Positions 50,648-60,115 of a stretch of 64,000 nt of DNA are shown piece by piece. The translations under genes were made by a program, and so were the position numbers. The notes beneath the pieces are model-generated. The model searched no databases. It was not told the DNA's origin and worked only from the letters and a program-made list of their open reading frames with translations. The stretch lies in NCBI GenBank assembly GCA_016927865.1, contig JAFGLU010000008.1, positions 37,143 to 101,142 of the forward strand. Direction: 5' to 3'. Within the stretch, counting starts at the first letter, position 1. The number at the start of each line of letters is the position of its first letter. This DNA comes from Anaerolineaceae bacterium (lineage in GTDB: Bacteria; Chloroflexota; Anaerolineae; Anaerolineales; Anaerolineaceae).

Positions 50648-51472
50648 TTAAGACAACCTGGTTACGGGGCGGCATTGGAGTAAATAGAACCGTTCCTGGT
50701 AAAACGAACACTCCAAATCCACAGCCCAGCCCTGGGCAGCCTCCAGGCGCAGAGCCAGCAGGGCCAGCGCGCGGATTTGCCCATCGTCCAGCGCGGGCTC
50801 GCGGCGCAAGGCACGCGGCACGGCCACCTGGCGGGTGCCTTCGGGGCAGGCCACCGTCATCACCGCTTTGTCGGCGATCAGGCGCGCCGTGGTGCGCAGG
50901 TCGTCTTTGCTCACCCGATACAGGTCGGGGGTTACCTCGCCACCCACCAGGCTTTCGCCGATGCCCCAGGCTGCGTTGATGACCACGCAGCCGCGCTCGC
51001 CGCTGGTGGGGTCGGCGCTGAACACTACCGCCGATACATCCGCCGGGATGAACTGCTGCACCAGCACCGCCACCCCGCTGTGCTCGTCCAGGCCACGCGC
51101 CTGACGGTAAGCCAGCGCGCGCGAACTTTGGGCCGATTCGATGCAGCGGTCCACGGCCTGGCGCACGGCCTCCTCGCCGCTCACGTTCAGGTAGCTCTCG
51201 TGCTGCCCGGCGAAGGAGGCTTGCAAGCCGTCCTCGTCGACTGCCGAGGAGCGCACCGCCACCGCCAGGGGCACCGCTCCGCAGCGCTGCCCCAGCCGCC
51301 GGTAGGCCTGGCTGAGGGCCTGGTTGAAAGGTTGGGCAAGCTGTGTGCAAGCCCCGATGCAAAACCCCGGCGGCACCGGGTGGCGGGCTGCCAGCCGGGC
51401 TAGGTGAGCGGCTTTTCCACCCACCCGCAAAGGGTTCTGTGATGCTGTCGTTCCTAATGGATAAATGTTCAT
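50648..51472 (-). CDS. PEP synthase / rifampicin phosphotransferase-type ATP-binding subunit
   Basis: 274 residues equal to the ATP/pyruvate-binding (ATP-grasp) domain of PEP synthase, PPDK and rifampicin phosphotransferase. Characteristic runs: VGGKAAHLARL, HPVPPGFCI, VAVRSSAVDEDGLQASFAGQ, VVFSADPTSG, WGIGESLVGGEVTPD and the C-terminal YLLQCRPVTR. The swivelling His domain and acceptor domain are absent here but are encoded by the gene 8 bases upstream on the same strand. The two should act as a split enzyme. ATG 51472 follows GAGGTGAACC. Confidence 0.88.
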   Translation of the reverse strand: MNIYPLGTTASQNPLRVGGKAAHLARLAARHPVPPGFCIGACTQLAQPFNQALSQAYRRLGQRCGAVPLAVAVRSSAVDEDGLQASFAGQHESYLNVSGEEAVRQAVDRCIESAQSSRALAYRQARGLDEHSGVAVLVQQFIPADVSAVVFSADPTSGERGCVVINAAWGIGESLVGGEVTPDLYRVSKDDLRTTARLIADKAVMTVACPEGTRQVAVPRALRREPALDDGQIRALALLALRLEAAQGWAVDLECSFYQERFYLLQCRPVTRLS

Positions 51473-51480
51473 GGTTCACC

Positions 51481-53175
51481 TCACAAAATGGTCACCGTGC
51501 CGCCGTCGCCATCCACCTCGATTAATTGTCCATCGCTCAAAGCCCGCGTAGCCGAGCCCGTGCCCACCACCGCCGGAATGCGATACTCGCGTGAGACCAC
51601 CGCCCCGTGAGAGAGCAGCCCGCCCGCGTCCGTCACCAGCCCGGCGGCGATTAAGAACAGCGGCGCCCAGGGCGGAGCCGTGGTGGTGGTCACCAAAATT
51701 TCCCCCGGCTGCAAGCGGTAGGCGTCCGCGAGGGTCAAAATGACCCGCGCCCGCCCGCGCACCTTGCCCGCTGAACCGGGCTGCCCGCGTAAGCGGCCTG
51801 CTTCTTCAGGCTGCGGCAGAGCTTCTTCCACGTAGCAGCCCAGGTAACGGGCCATACGCAGGCCGTCTGCCGAGTAGATGGACAGGGGTCGTTCAGGGCG
51901 CGTACCTAGCTCATCGGGCGCGGGGAAGGTGCTCGAGTGGAGAATTTCCATCCGCCGCCGGGCAGTCTTCTCTCGCAAATCCAGCCGGGAGCCTTTCATC
52001 ATCCCGATGAGCTCACCAATGGACAGATAGAAGACGTCTTCGGGCTGGCCCAGTCGCTCGGCAGCAGCCATCCGCCGCCCGCATTCCAGGATCACCCGCC
52101 GCACCCAGCCGAAGCCGTTGAAATCGATCCAGTAGGTGTGGTCCTCGCTGAGCACCAGCGCGGTTTGAGCCGCGGCCAGGAGCTTTTCAAAGCGCTCGAC
52201 GATCGGCCGGGGATAACCCGCCAGGCGTGCGCGGGCGGCGGCAATGGCCTGCTCGCGTTCCGCGGCAGCGCCGCGCAGCATTTCGGCAGGGTCCCGACCG
52301 GGAGACGCCAGGTACTGCTTGAGGTTGTGAAAGATGGGAGCGGGGTTCTCGCTCCAACTGGGATAGCCCCAATCCCACAGGTCGCTGCGCTGACCGTAAC
52401 CTTGCTGGAAGGCGCGCAGTTCGCTGAGGAAGGCTTGCCCGGCGGGCGTGGTTCTCAGGCTGAGTTCTATTTCATCAGCCGGGAACTCTTGAATGGCCTT
52501 GCGCACGGCGTCGTTTTGCGCGGCCAGGCGGCTCAAGCGCCACAAGGCCTGCCCAATACGCAGAGTCTGGTTGTCAAAGCCCTGCAATAGGCGGTGGGCG
52601 TCCAGGCTGGACTGCCCTTGGAACAGGTCGCAGTAGTATTTGGCGAATTTATCCAGCGCCCACCAGATGGGCGGGCCCATCAAGTAATGGATTTCGTAGA
52701 CCCTGGTGCTGCGCTGGATTGTTTCTTCGAGATGGGCAGTCAAATCATCGAGAGACGCCCCGGCCAGGTCGAACTGCTGCCAAAAGCGCCAGGCTGACTG
52801 CAACTCGGGAAGCCATTTCTGTTCCCACAGCTTTGACAGGCGAAAGGCTGCCGCGCCGACTTGCTCGCGGTTGAAGTGGATGCGCGCTTCCATTTCTGCG
52901 GGCGTGCCGGTGAAAGGAACAACGCGCGAGTAGTTGTAGCCGTTGAATTGCAGGTCGCGCCGTCCCAGGATGGCCTCGCCGTACACCTCGACGGTGCGGG
53001 CGCGCCCGGCTCCAGCGGTTAGCGCGGCGAAGCTGGAAAACATGGGCGTAATGGGCTGCGGGTTGTGTTCGCGGTCGCGGGTCCAGTGATAGTTGGCGTC
53101 GGCGGAGTCGGCCCAGCGAACGGGAAAATCGGCGGGCGGGACGATCTGCGTGCCTGCGGGAGCGAGTTTGGTCAT
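51481..53175 (-). CDS. PEP synthase / rifampicin phosphotransferase-type acceptor-binding and His-domain subunit
   Basis: 564 residues. The first 450 are a helical region like the acceptor-binding domain of rifampicin phosphotransferase and related PEP-utilising enzymes (N-terminal ADSADANYHWTRDREHNPQP, middle HTYWIDFNGFGWVRRVILE). The last 90 form the swivelling phosphohistidine domain with GEILVTTTTAPPW and GGLLSHGAVVSREYRIPAVVG, where the His takes the phosphate. The ATP-grasp part is absent here and lies in the next gene. So the usual ATP-acceptor-His order is split, with ATP second. AGGAGAAACCCCC precedes ATG 53175. Confidence 0.87.
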   Translation of the reverse strand: MTKLAPAGTQIVPPADFPVRWADSADANYHWTRDREHNPQPITPMFSSFAALTAGAGRARTVEVYGEAILGRRDLQFNGYNYSRVVPFTGTPAEMEARIHFNREQVGAAAFRLSKLWEQKWLPELQSAWRFWQQFDLAGASLDDLTAHLEETIQRSTRVYEIHYLMGPPIWWALDKFAKYYCDLFQGQSSLDAHRLLQGFDNQTLRIGQALWRLSRLAAQNDAVRKAIQEFPADEIELSLRTTPAGQAFLSELRAFQQGYGQRSDLWDWGYPSWSENPAPIFHNLKQYLASPGRDPAEMLRGAAAEREQAIAAARARLAGYPRPIVERFEKLLAAAQTALVLSEDHTYWIDFNGFGWVRRVILECGRRMAAAERLGQPEDVFYLSIGELIGMMKGSRLDLREKTARRRMEILHSSTFPAPDELGTRPERPLSIYSADGLRMARYLGCYVEEALPQPEEAGRLRGQPGSAGKVRGRARVILTLADAYRLQPGEILVTTTTAPPWAPLFLIAAGLVTDAGGLLSHGAVVSREYRIPAVVGTGSATRALSDGQLIEVDGDGGTVTIL

Positions 53176-53317
53176 GGGGGTTTCTCCTGAAGTTGTCTGC
53201 TTGCACCTTCAGGATAGAGGGTGGTGCTGCCCCGCGCCAGGGCCGAGTTCCCAGGTGGGCTGGGAAGTTTAAGGCAGGTTGCGACTAAACATGAAACAAA
53301 AGAAACCCGAATTGTGT

Positions 53318-54436
53318 CTACGACAGGTTTTTTGCCATCACCCCGTGCTGCTGGTACTGCCGGAAAAGCGCGCCCCAGGTGGTGTTGGTCTGCCATTTTT
53401 CGGCGATGGCCTTGTATTTGAGCGGCCAATACAGCCCGTCCTGCTCAAATTCACCGATGGCGGTGGGCACGATGACAAAGGGCGTGCGGAAGAGCAGCTT
53501 CTGCAGGAATTTGGTCGGGCCGTACCAGGCCATCCAGGCCAAGAAGGTGTGCGAGTTGCGGGCCACGCGGAAGTGCCAGTTCTCGCCCGAAATGTCGTCA
53601 CCAACCAGCTCGATTTCGCGCGGGTCGCCGATGCCCAGGCCGTTCTCGTGCGCCAGGCGAATGTACTTGATGCTCATGGGGTCGAAGCCCATCAGTTTGG
53701 CCGCCACCGCGTCGATAGCCACCTGGTCGGCGGAGGCCAGGATCACGTTCTTTACAATCGGGTCGATCAGGCGCGGGCCGCCGCCATCTCCGGCAGTGGT
53801 ACCATCCATCACGGCAAACAGGCCGGGGTGAATCTCTTTTTGGATCGCCAACAGATCCACCAGCGTTTCGTGGATCCAGGTATGGGTGTAGTGGCGGTAC
53901 TTGCTGAGCAGCCCGCCAAAGGCGTTTTTCATGGCCCCGGTGGTGGTGGTGTACATGTGAGTCTTGACCGTGGGCAGATGCAGGATATTCTTGCCGAAGA
54001 AGTAATCGGGGATGTGGATGCCCTCGGGATAGATATGATCCAGGGCCAGCATGCGCGCCTTGGGCTGGTAATGCACCCAGGTCATTTCCTCGGGCTTGAA
54101 ATTGTACTTGACCGGCAGGTCGTAGTGGCGGAAGATGGGCACGTAGCCGTTCAGGTCTTCGCCTTTGAAGGCATTGGTTACCACGGTCTGGTTTTGCACG
54201 CAGACCACATCGGGGAAACCGGCTTCGCGCAGGGCCAGGACGACGCCCTCCATCTGCCAGGGGGTGGTGTTGGCACCGGGCATGGGGAAATGCCAGGTGA
54301 TGTTATCCTTGAGAATGGTGGTGGCAGACGGGTCCAGGGCTTCTTTCATGCCGCCCAACTCGCACAGGCGGCGATAATCTTCCAGCACGCTTTCGGGTTT
54401 TGTGTAAAGCACAGCAACTTTCGCTTTGGTAGTCAT
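53318..54436 (-). CDS. DUF362-domain protein
   Basis: 372 residues of the DUF362 family: LKDNITWHFPMPGANTTPW, HLPTVKTHMYTTTTGAMKNAFG, and FAVMDGTTAGDGGGPR with ADQVAIDAVAAKLMGFDP are its signatures. Many relatives carry a ferredoxin-like Cys tail, which is missing here. The activity is unknown; some relatives are thought to bind FeS clusters or bacteriochlorophyll-like ligands. It is upstream of the split PEP-type operon on the same strand with a 142-base gap, so linkage is uncertain. Confidence 0.85.
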   Translation of the reverse strand: MTTKAKVAVLYTKPESVLEDYRRLCELGGMKEALDPSATTILKDNITWHFPMPGANTTPWQMEGVVLALREAGFPDVVCVQNQTVVTNAFKGEDLNGYVPIFRHYDLPVKYNFKPEEMTWVHYQPKARMLALDHIYPEGIHIPDYFFGKNILHLPTVKTHMYTTTTGAMKNAFGGLLSKYRHYTHTWIHETLVDLLAIQKEIHPGLFAVMDGTTAGDGGGPRLIDPIVKNVILASADQVAIDAVAAKLMGFDPMSIKYIRLAHENGLGIGDPREIELVGDDISGENWHFRVARNSHTFLAWMAWYGPTKFLQKLLFRTPFVIVPTAIGEFEQDGLYWPLKYKAIAEKWQTNTTWGALFRQYQQHGVMAKNLS

Positions 54437-54462
54437 GGTAGACCTTTCCCTTTTGGCTCTAT

Positions 54463-54567
54463 GGAAATTGCCGTGATAGGTACCGCATTTTGAGGTGTGA
54501 GAGCGGCGAAGCCGCTTTCACACCTCAAAATGCGGATTTCATCATGTCAATTAGCAATGAACCTCCG
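54463..54567. repeat. Nested palindrome, TTGGGAATTGCC family, 25-bp hairpin (one mismatch)
   Basis: Inner arms 54483-54507 and 54511-54535 match at 24 of 25 positions, loop GAA (GGCGAAGCC). Outer arms begin TATGGAAATTGCCGTGATAGG and end CATGTCAATTAGCAATGA. It separates the divergent DUF362 and moaA genes. Confidence 0.78.
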
Positions 54568-54599
54568 ATATTCCCGGCCTCAGCTGGGTGAATTTTTGA

Positions 54600-54605
54600 T
54601 ATAAT
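54600..54605 (+). promoter_or_regulatory. moaA -10 box
   Basis: TATAAT lies 33 bases before ATG 54639, with GAGG at 54630-54633. No molybdenum-cofactor riboswitch fold was evident in the short leader. Confidence 0.5.
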
Positions 54606-54638
54606 ACTGATAAAAATCATCTAAATTCGAGGCAAGCA

Positions 54639-55619
54639 ATGGCCTTTGACCGTTTTGGCCGCAACATCCATTATATGCGAATTAGCCTGACAGATCACTG
54701 CAATCTGCGCTGTGTGTACTGTATGCCCGAGGATATGACCTTCCGGCCCAGCGCTGAACTTTTGCAGGATGACGAGTTGATTGTATTAATGCGCCTGTTC
54801 ACCTCGCTGGGCTTTGATAAGTTTCGCCTGACGGGCGGCGAACCGACCGTGCGCGCCCACATTGTAGATTTGGTGCAGGAGATGACCGCTGTGCCGGGTG
54901 TGCGCTTTATGACCATGACCACCAATGGCGTGCTGTTGGGCAAGCTGGCGGCTCCACTCAAGGCGGCGGGCTTGCAGCGCGTCAACATCAGCCTGGATAC
55001 GCTGGACCCGGACCGCTTTAAGCGCCTCACCCGTTGGGGATCGCTGGAGCAGGTCTGGGAGGGCATTCTAGCTGCCGAGCAGGCTGGGCTGGCGCCGGTG
55101 AAGATCAACGCGGTGGTGGTGCGCGGCTATAATGAGCGGGACGTGCCCGACCTGGCCCGCCTGACGCTGGAGCATCCCTGGCAGGTGCGCTTCATTGAGA
55201 TGATGCCCTTTGCCGGGGCTACCGAGTTGCAGAAAACCCAGGTGGTGCCGCAGAAAGAGATGATCGAGCGTATTCAGGCCGACCTGGGGCCGCTGGAGCC
55301 GGCCAACGACGGCAAGTTGGACGGCGAGGCGCGCCTGTTCCGCCTGCCGGGCGGGTTGGGCGAGGTGGGTTTCATCTCATCGGTCACTGTACCGTTCTGC
55401 GCCTCGTGCACTCGCGCTCGCCTGACCGCCGATGGCAAGCTGAGGCTGTGCCTGCTGCGCGAGAAAGAGGTGGATCTGCTCACCCCCTTGCGCGCTGGGG
55501 CCGGTTTGGGCGAACTGCGCAAGCTGGTGCTGGACGGGGTCTGGCACAAACCCTGGGGGCACGGCCTTGCCGACGGGCAGGTGGCCCTCAACCGGGGCAT
55601 GTCCGAAATTGGCGGGTAG
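54639..55619 (+). CDS. moaA: GTP 3',8-cyclase
   Basis: 326-residue radical-SAM enzyme of molybdopterin synthesis. The N-terminal [4Fe-4S] motif is C21-N-L-R-C25-V-Y-C28 in LTDHCNLRCVYCMPEDM; the C-terminal cluster pairs are in FCASCTRARLTADGKLRLCLL. It ends MSEIGG, the Gly-Gly tail needed for activity in known MoaA. It makes 3',8-cyclo-GTP for MoaC; no other moa or mobA genes are in the window. GAGG six bases before the ATG fits. Confidence 0.95.
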   Translation: MAFDRFGRNIHYMRISLTDHCNLRCVYCMPEDMTFRPSAELLQDDELIVLMRLFTSLGFDKFRLTGGEPTVRAHIVDLVQEMTAVPGVRFMTMTTNGVLLGKLAAPLKAAGLQRVNISLDTLDPDRFKRLTRWGSLEQVWEGILAAEQAGLAPVKINAVVVRGYNERDVPDLARLTLEHPWQVRFIEMMPFAGATELQKTQVVPQKEMIERIQADLGPLEPANDGKLDGEARLFRLPGGLGEVGFISSVTVPFCASCTRARLTADGKLRLCLLREKEVDLLTPLRAGAGLGELRKLVLDGVWHKPWGHGLADGQVALNRGMSEIGG

Positions 55620-55678
55620 ACCTTTGGGAAGTTTTTTGATCCGCTAATGTCGCGACTGGGACGCGAATTGGTGAGGTT

Positions 55679-56509
55679 CTAAATCAACTTTACGCCCACT
55701 TTTTGAGCCACTCCGCGGATGTATTCAACCGCCAGGTCGTAATCCTCGGCTTTTTGCAGGTGCTCGACCATCAGCGGCATTTGGGGGTTGAGGCGCTCCA
55801 GCTCGGTCAGCAGCACGGGGTAATTCAGCGTGCCCAGGCCGGGGCGGACTTCATCCAGGTGGTTGGTGAGGGTTTGGCCCAAGAGGGTATCCTTGGCGTG
55901 CACCGATTTGATACGCGGGCCCAGGCGGCGGATGAACTCGCGCATGTGGGCGGCGTTGTGGAAGTAGTGCTCGGGGCAGTTGACCAGATTGACCGGGTCG
56001 TAATGTACGCCAAAAGCAGGCCGGTCGATGGCTACCACCAACCGCTCGTAGCTCTCGACCGAGTCGGGGTACATCCAGGGCATGGGCTCCAGGGTGTAGA
56101 AGGTGCGGGTGGGTTTGACCGCGTCGATGATCTTGCGCACGCTCTCAACGATGAGGTCGAAGGTCTCTTCGGTCAGGTCGTCGGGGTCGGGGCCGTCCCA
56201 CTTTGCGCCCCGCGAGCCGGCGATGTTCACGCAGCAGCGCGCCCCGATGCTGTCGGCCAATGCCAGGCGCTCCTGGATGAAGGCGATGTTTTTGCGCGCC
56301 TCGGCCTCGTCCCGGCTGAGCGGATTGCACCAGGCGCCGACTTCGGCAATGATGAGGTCGTTCAACAGTGCCGCGCGGGCATACTCCTGTGCTTCGGCAA
56401 TGCTGGAGACGTCGGGGCAATAGGCCGCGCCGTAGCCCAATTTACGATGTGCCGTCGCCCATTCGGCGGGGCCGGCGGTGGGGGTGTACAGTGGTGCTCC
56501 AAGTCGCAT
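55679..56509 (-). CDS. Sugar phosphate isomerase/epimerase-type TIM barrel
   Basis: 276-residue xylose-isomerase-like TIM-barrel protein. The divalent-metal ligands are visible in order: E in FYTLEPMPW, D in HYDPVNLVN, H in KSVHAKD, E in MVEHL. The family holds sugar isomerases, epimerases, inosose dehydratases and endonuclease IV-like proteins; the substrate here is unknown. GGGAGGATTTT precedes the ATG at 56509. It is convergent with moaA, with a 59-base gap. Confidence 0.85.
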   Translation of the reverse strand: MRLGAPLYTPTAGPAEWATAHRKLGYGAAYCPDVSSIAEAQEYARAALLNDLIIAEVGAWCNPLSRDEAEARKNIAFIQERLALADSIGARCCVNIAGSRGAKWDGPDPDDLTEETFDLIVESVRKIIDAVKPTRTFYTLEPMPWMYPDSVESYERLVVAIDRPAFGVHYDPVNLVNCPEHYFHNAAHMREFIRRLGPRIKSVHAKDTLLGQTLTNHLDEVRPGLGTLNYPVLLTELERLNPQMPLMVEHLQKAEDYDLAVEYIRGVAQKVGVKLI

Positions 56510-56904
56510 AAAATCCTCCCAATGCGTAATCTCGAGTCGTTGCGTGAGTGAAATGTCTGATTTAAATTGTACTCCAATTCCTGGGGCCCAATCGTGCCCT
56601 GGCGGGTTGGGCGTTGAAAAAAGGTATCAGCCAATGAAGTTTTAATAATGTGTACGCGTCAATTCTTCGTAGCGGCACGGGGAATAATTTAGATCAGGTA
56701 ACTACTATCGAACCCCGTGCCTGGAATGGACGGCACGGGGGGTGATTGACGGGGTTGCACGGATGGCGTAATCCCCGTGCCTCTACGCGGAGGAGAATGT
56801 CCCCACACAGCAGTTGAAAAGTTAGTTAAGTCACTTGACTTCTCGGGCACGGATGCTATATTGATAAAAACGGTAATCAGAATTGATCATGATAGGGGTG
56901 TTCT
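56510..56904. repeat. Intergenic region with GGCACGGGG repeats
   Basis: GGCACGGGG occurs at about 56674 and 56731 and CCCCGTGCC at about 56713 and 56773. TAACTACTATCG at about 56700 resembles an outer arm of the GTAACTACTC family. 56768-56800 (AATCCCCGTGCCTCTACGCG) repeats 2458-2488 with one change. No gene is seen; TATTGATAAA at about 56860 may belong to the next gene's promoter. Confidence 0.5.
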
Positions 56905-57819
56905 ATGGCTGATACAAAACGCCGAAAACACACGATTGATGCGGGGCACTACACCGTCCTGGCTCCCATTCCACCCTTTGTGGATGTGATCTTGCATTCC
57001 AACCAGATCAACCCCCAGGAATTTGCGATCATCGAAGCCCTGGCAATGAGTTATCCCAACGACCCGCGGATGGTGAAGATGGTCCGCAAGGCTGGAGATG
57101 CCTCTGCCAAAGTCCCTTATCTGATGGATTATGGCGAAACGAGCGCATCGATTCTGGAGGCGCTGCGAGAAGTGGCCGAGCCATATGTTCAAAGCTTAAA
57201 AAAGCTACCTGCGCCTGTCCAGGCTACGATTCACACTTTGCTTTCCATCAACATGGTTCCCAACGGGTGTGAGAAATATGGTATCCCGGCATTGCTTGAG
57301 ATCAACCGTATTCAACAAGAAATGACAGATACACTCCGCGGGATGATGGTTGGCAGAAAGCTGGCGCAAGAGTTTCATGAAAGTGACGTGAAAGCGCTGA
57401 ATCTGCTGGATGAGAAGTGGAGCAAAATTCGCGAAGAGTCGTTTGCCTGGCCTTTCATCCAGTCGCTCCCCGAAAAATCCCAGATGCAGTACATTCCGAA
57501 ATATTATGAGGATAACCTGGTGGCGATGCGCGAGATATGCGTCATTGTGGACTCTCCCTATGCGAAAGAGTTGAAAGAGTTGACGCCTCCGGTTTTGCAG
57601 AACCCGCTGCCTTTCGATGAACCCGCACCAGTGACCGGGTCGGCGGACTGGTTGCTGCGGGTGGTGGGAAAAGTTGGGCGGCATTTCACTCGCGCCCTGT
57701 TGGAAATTATCAGCCGGCACCTGGAAGAAGAGCGAATCCACCCCAGCTCACATGATTTTGATCGAATTAATTACGAGGCGCAGGAAGCGCTGCGGCTGTT
57801 TGACGAGCGCAACCCCTGA
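56905..57819 (+). CDS. Conserved protein of unknown function
   Basis: I do not recognise this 304-residue soluble protein. It has no signal peptide, membrane segment, cysteine cluster or nucleotide-binding loop. Residues 1-30 (RRKHTIDAGHYTVLAPIPPF) are followed by mostly helical sequence rich in Glu and Lys, such as EVAEPYVQSLKKLPAPVQATI and KALNLLDEKWSKIREESFAW. Two NPxxYxxE/HPSSHDFDRINYEAQE-like segments close it. GGTGTTCT precedes ATG 56905. It is a single gene between repeats and the epimerase. Confidence 0.6.
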   Translation: MADTKRRKHTIDAGHYTVLAPIPPFVDVILHSNQINPQEFAIIEALAMSYPNDPRMVKMVRKAGDASAKVPYLMDYGETSASILEALREVAEPYVQSLKKLPAPVQATIHTLLSINMVPNGCEKYGIPALLEINRIQQEMTDTLRGMMVGRKLAQEFHESDVKALNLLDEKWSKIREESFAWPFIQSLPEKSQMQYIPKYYEDNLVAMREICVIVDSPYAKELKELTPPVLQNPLPFDEPAPVTGSADWLLRVVGKVGRHFTRALLEIISRHLEEERIHPSSHDFDRINYEAQEALRLFDERNP

Positions 57820-57863
57820 TGTTGAAATAAATTGGTTTGCTTCCATCTCTGGGTGAGTAGCAA

Positions 57864-58850
57864 TCAATCCTTTTTGTCTGGACTGGATCGCTGAATCCAG
57901 GCCCAGGCCTCTTCCAGTGCCTGCTGCGCCGGGCGCGGGTCGCTCAGGCCCATCTCTTGGGCGGCTTTGCTGCGATCATAGAAGAAGAATTTGCCCGCCA
58001 GGCGCAACAAGGTTGGGTCGATGGGGGCATCCAGGTAATTTCTGAGCCAGTACACTGGCCCCGCCGCTGCCCGCAGCAGGCCTGCCGGCAGCACGCTGGT
58101 GGGGGCGGGCACGCCTACTACTTCGGCAGCTAGTTGCAGCATGGCCAGGAAGCTCAGGTTTTCTCCCGATAGAATGTAGCGCTCTCCGCGTCGCCCACTG
58201 CGCAGCGCAGCCAGGTGCCCGTCTACCACGTCGGCAATGTGCACGATGTTGATCCCGCCTTCCGCAGCCACGGTCAGCTTGCGGGAGGCCAGGCTGCTGA
58301 GGATGGAGGTGGCCTGGCGGTAGCGGTCACCGGCGCCAAACACCACGCTGGGGTTGACGATGACGGCGTCCAGGCCCTGGGCGACTGCTTTTTGCACCTC
58401 CAGCTCCGCCAGGTATTTGGCGTAACCGTAAGGGTAATACTCGGGGCGATAATTCCAGGTGTGGTTCTCGTTGAGCAGGGAGGGCTTGTTGTTGGCGGGC
58501 ACGCCCAGAGCAGCGACCGAACTGGTGTAGACCAGCCTTCGCACGCCGGCCTTGCGCGCTGCCTGCACTACCGCGCGAGTGCCCTCCACGGTCACTGCGT
58601 ACTGCCTGCCGGCTTGACCAACACCCATCCAGGCGGCCACATGGAAGACGGCTTCTACGTCTTGCATGGCGCTTTCCACGCTCTCGGGCTGAGTCAAATC
58701 ACCCAGGGCATGTTCCACTTCCAGGTCTTCCAGCAGGTCGAGCGGGCTGGACGGGCGGTGGAAGGCGCGCACCTGGTGGCCTTCAGCGGTGAGGGCGCGG
58801 CAAAGTTGCGAGCCGATGAAACCTGTGGAGCCGGTGACCAGGATTTTCAT
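57864..58850 (-). CDS. NAD-dependent epimerase/dehydratase (extended SDR)
   Basis: 328-residue extended short-chain dehydrogenase. The Rossmann motif [49 protein letters not shown] and the active-site [12 protein letters not shown] (YxxxK) are intact; [14 protein letters not shown] and [14 protein letters not shown] match DFR/cinnamoyl-CoA-reductase-like and sugar epimerase groups. The start at 58850 overlaps the thiolase stop by 4 bases (ATGA), so the two are translationally coupled. A link to acyl-CoA or isoprenoid/steroid-like metabolism is a guess from that pairing. Confidence 0.9.
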   Translation of the reverse strand: MKILVTGSTGFIGSQLCRALTAEGHQVRAFHRPSSPLDLLEDLEVEHALGDLTQPESVESAMQDVEAVFHVAAWMGVGQAGRQYAVTVEGTRAVVQAARKAGVRRLVYTSSVAALGVPANNKPSLLNENHTWNYRPEYYPYGYAKYLAELEVQKAVAQGLDAVIVNPSVVFGAGDRYRQATSILSSLASRKLTVAAEGGINIVHIADVVDGHLAALRSGRRGERYILSGENLSFLAMLQLAAEVVGVPAPTSVLPAGLLRAAAGPVYWLRNYLDAPIDPTLLRLAGKFFFYDRSKAAQEMGLSDPRPAQQALEEAWAWIQRSSPDKKD

Positions 58851-60064
58851 TGCAGCCACTCGACAATGAGTGCTTCGCCCTGACCAACGCCGACGCACAG
58901 GGTGGCCAGGCCGTAGAAAGGCCGCGGCATGAAGCGGGCGCGGCGGCGCATTTCATAGAGCAAGGTGGTGAGGATGCGCGCGCCGGAGCAGCCCAGGGGG
59001 TGGCCCAGGGCAATGGACCCACCGTTGACGTTGACCATTTCGGGCGACAGGTTGAGTTCAGCTATCACCGCCAGGGCCTGCACGGCAAAGGCTTCGTTGA
59101 GTTCCACCAGCCCGATTTGCTCGCTGGAAAGCCCGGCGCGGGCCAGGGCCTTGCGCGTGGCGGGGATGGGGCCCAGGCCCATGACGCGCGGGGGCACGCC
59201 TGCCGCCGCAGAGGCCACCACGCGGGCCAGCGGCTGCAAACCCAACTGCCTGGCTTTCTCGGCGCTCATCAGCAGCAAAGCCGCAGCGCCGTCATTGAGG
59301 CCCGAGGAATTGCCCGCCGTCACGCTGCCATCCTTGCGGAAGGCCGGTTTGAGGCGGGCCAGGGATTCTGGGGTAGTGTCGCGACGAGGGCGCTCATCGA
59401 TGGTGACCAGCACGGGGTCGCCCTTCTTTTGCGGCACGGGCACCGGCAGGATTTCTTCGGCAAAGCGGCCTTCGTCCTGCGCGGCAACGGCCCGGCGGTG
59501 GCTTTCTGCGGCAAAGGCATCCTGCGCCTGGCGAGTAATGCCCGTCTGCGTGGCGATGTTTTCGGCGGTTTCGCCCATTGCTTCGGTGCCGTAGAGAGCT
59601 TCCATGCGCGGGTTGGGGTAGCGCCAGCCCAGGGCGGTGTCGTAAGCGGTGAGGTTGCCGAAGGAATAGTCGCTTTCTGCCTTAGGCAGCGAGTAGGGGG
59701 CACGGGACATGCTCTCCACGCCGCCCGCCAGGAAGACGTCACCCTCGGCGCAGCGGATGGCGCGTGCAGCCTGAACCACGGCATTGAGTCCCGATGCGCA
59801 TAGCCTGTTGATCGTCGCGGCGGCGGTTTCCACGGGCAGCCCCGCCAGCAGCGTCGCCATGCGGGCCACGTTGCGGTTGTCTTCTCCGGCCTGGTTGGCG
59901 CAGCCCAGATACACTTCTTCGATCAGGGTGGGGTCGAGCTGGTTGCGTTCCACCAGTGCCGCCAGCACTTGCGCGGCCAGGTCGTCGGGGCGCACGCGCG
60001 CTAAAGCGCCGCCTAGCGCGCCGATGGGTGTACGGATGGCATCTACGATGACCACTTCATTCAT
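58847..60064 (-). CDS. Acetyl-CoA acetyltransferase (thiolase)
   Basis: 405-residue thiolase. The acyl-binding Cys is C89 in [10 protein letters not shown]; the second set is [26 protein letters not shown] (His) and [11 protein letters not shown] (Cys). Length and motifs match degradative thiolase I/II and PcaF-like beta-ketoadipyl-CoA thiolases; the chain-length preference is not readable. It is the upstream gene of a coupled pair with the SDR enzyme. Confidence 0.93.
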   Translation of the reverse strand: MNEVVIVDAIRTPIGALGGALARVRPDDLAAQVLAALVERNQLDPTLIEEVYLGCANQAGEDNRNVARMATLLAGLPVETAAATINRLCASGLNAVVQAARAIRCAEGDVFLAGGVESMSRAPYSLPKAESDYSFGNLTAYDTALGWRYPNPRMEALYGTEAMGETAENIATQTGITRQAQDAFAAESHRRAVAAQDEGRFAEEILPVPVPQKKGDPVLVTIDERPRRDTTPESLARLKPAFRKDGSVTAGNSSGLNDGAAALLLMSAEKARQLGLQPLARVVASAAAGVPPRVMGLGPIPATRKALARAGLSSEQIGLVELNEAFAVQALAVIAELNLSPEMVNVNGGSIALGHPLGCSGARILTTLLYEMRRRARFMPRPFYGLATLCVGVGQGEALIVEWLQ

Positions 60065-60115
60065 GGGTTATTCTCCAACGGTGATGGTAGTTCGATTGTA
60101 CACCGAATTTTGCAG

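Noticed and set aside
50640..51479. 279-codon frame overlapping the ATP-grasp gene
   Set aside because: It is a frame-shifted shadow on the same strand; the ATP-grasp motifs are in the frame 50648-51472.
53279..54493. 404-codon plus-strand frame opposite the DUF362 gene
   Set aside because: Shadow frame; the minus-strand frame has family motifs and a plausible start.
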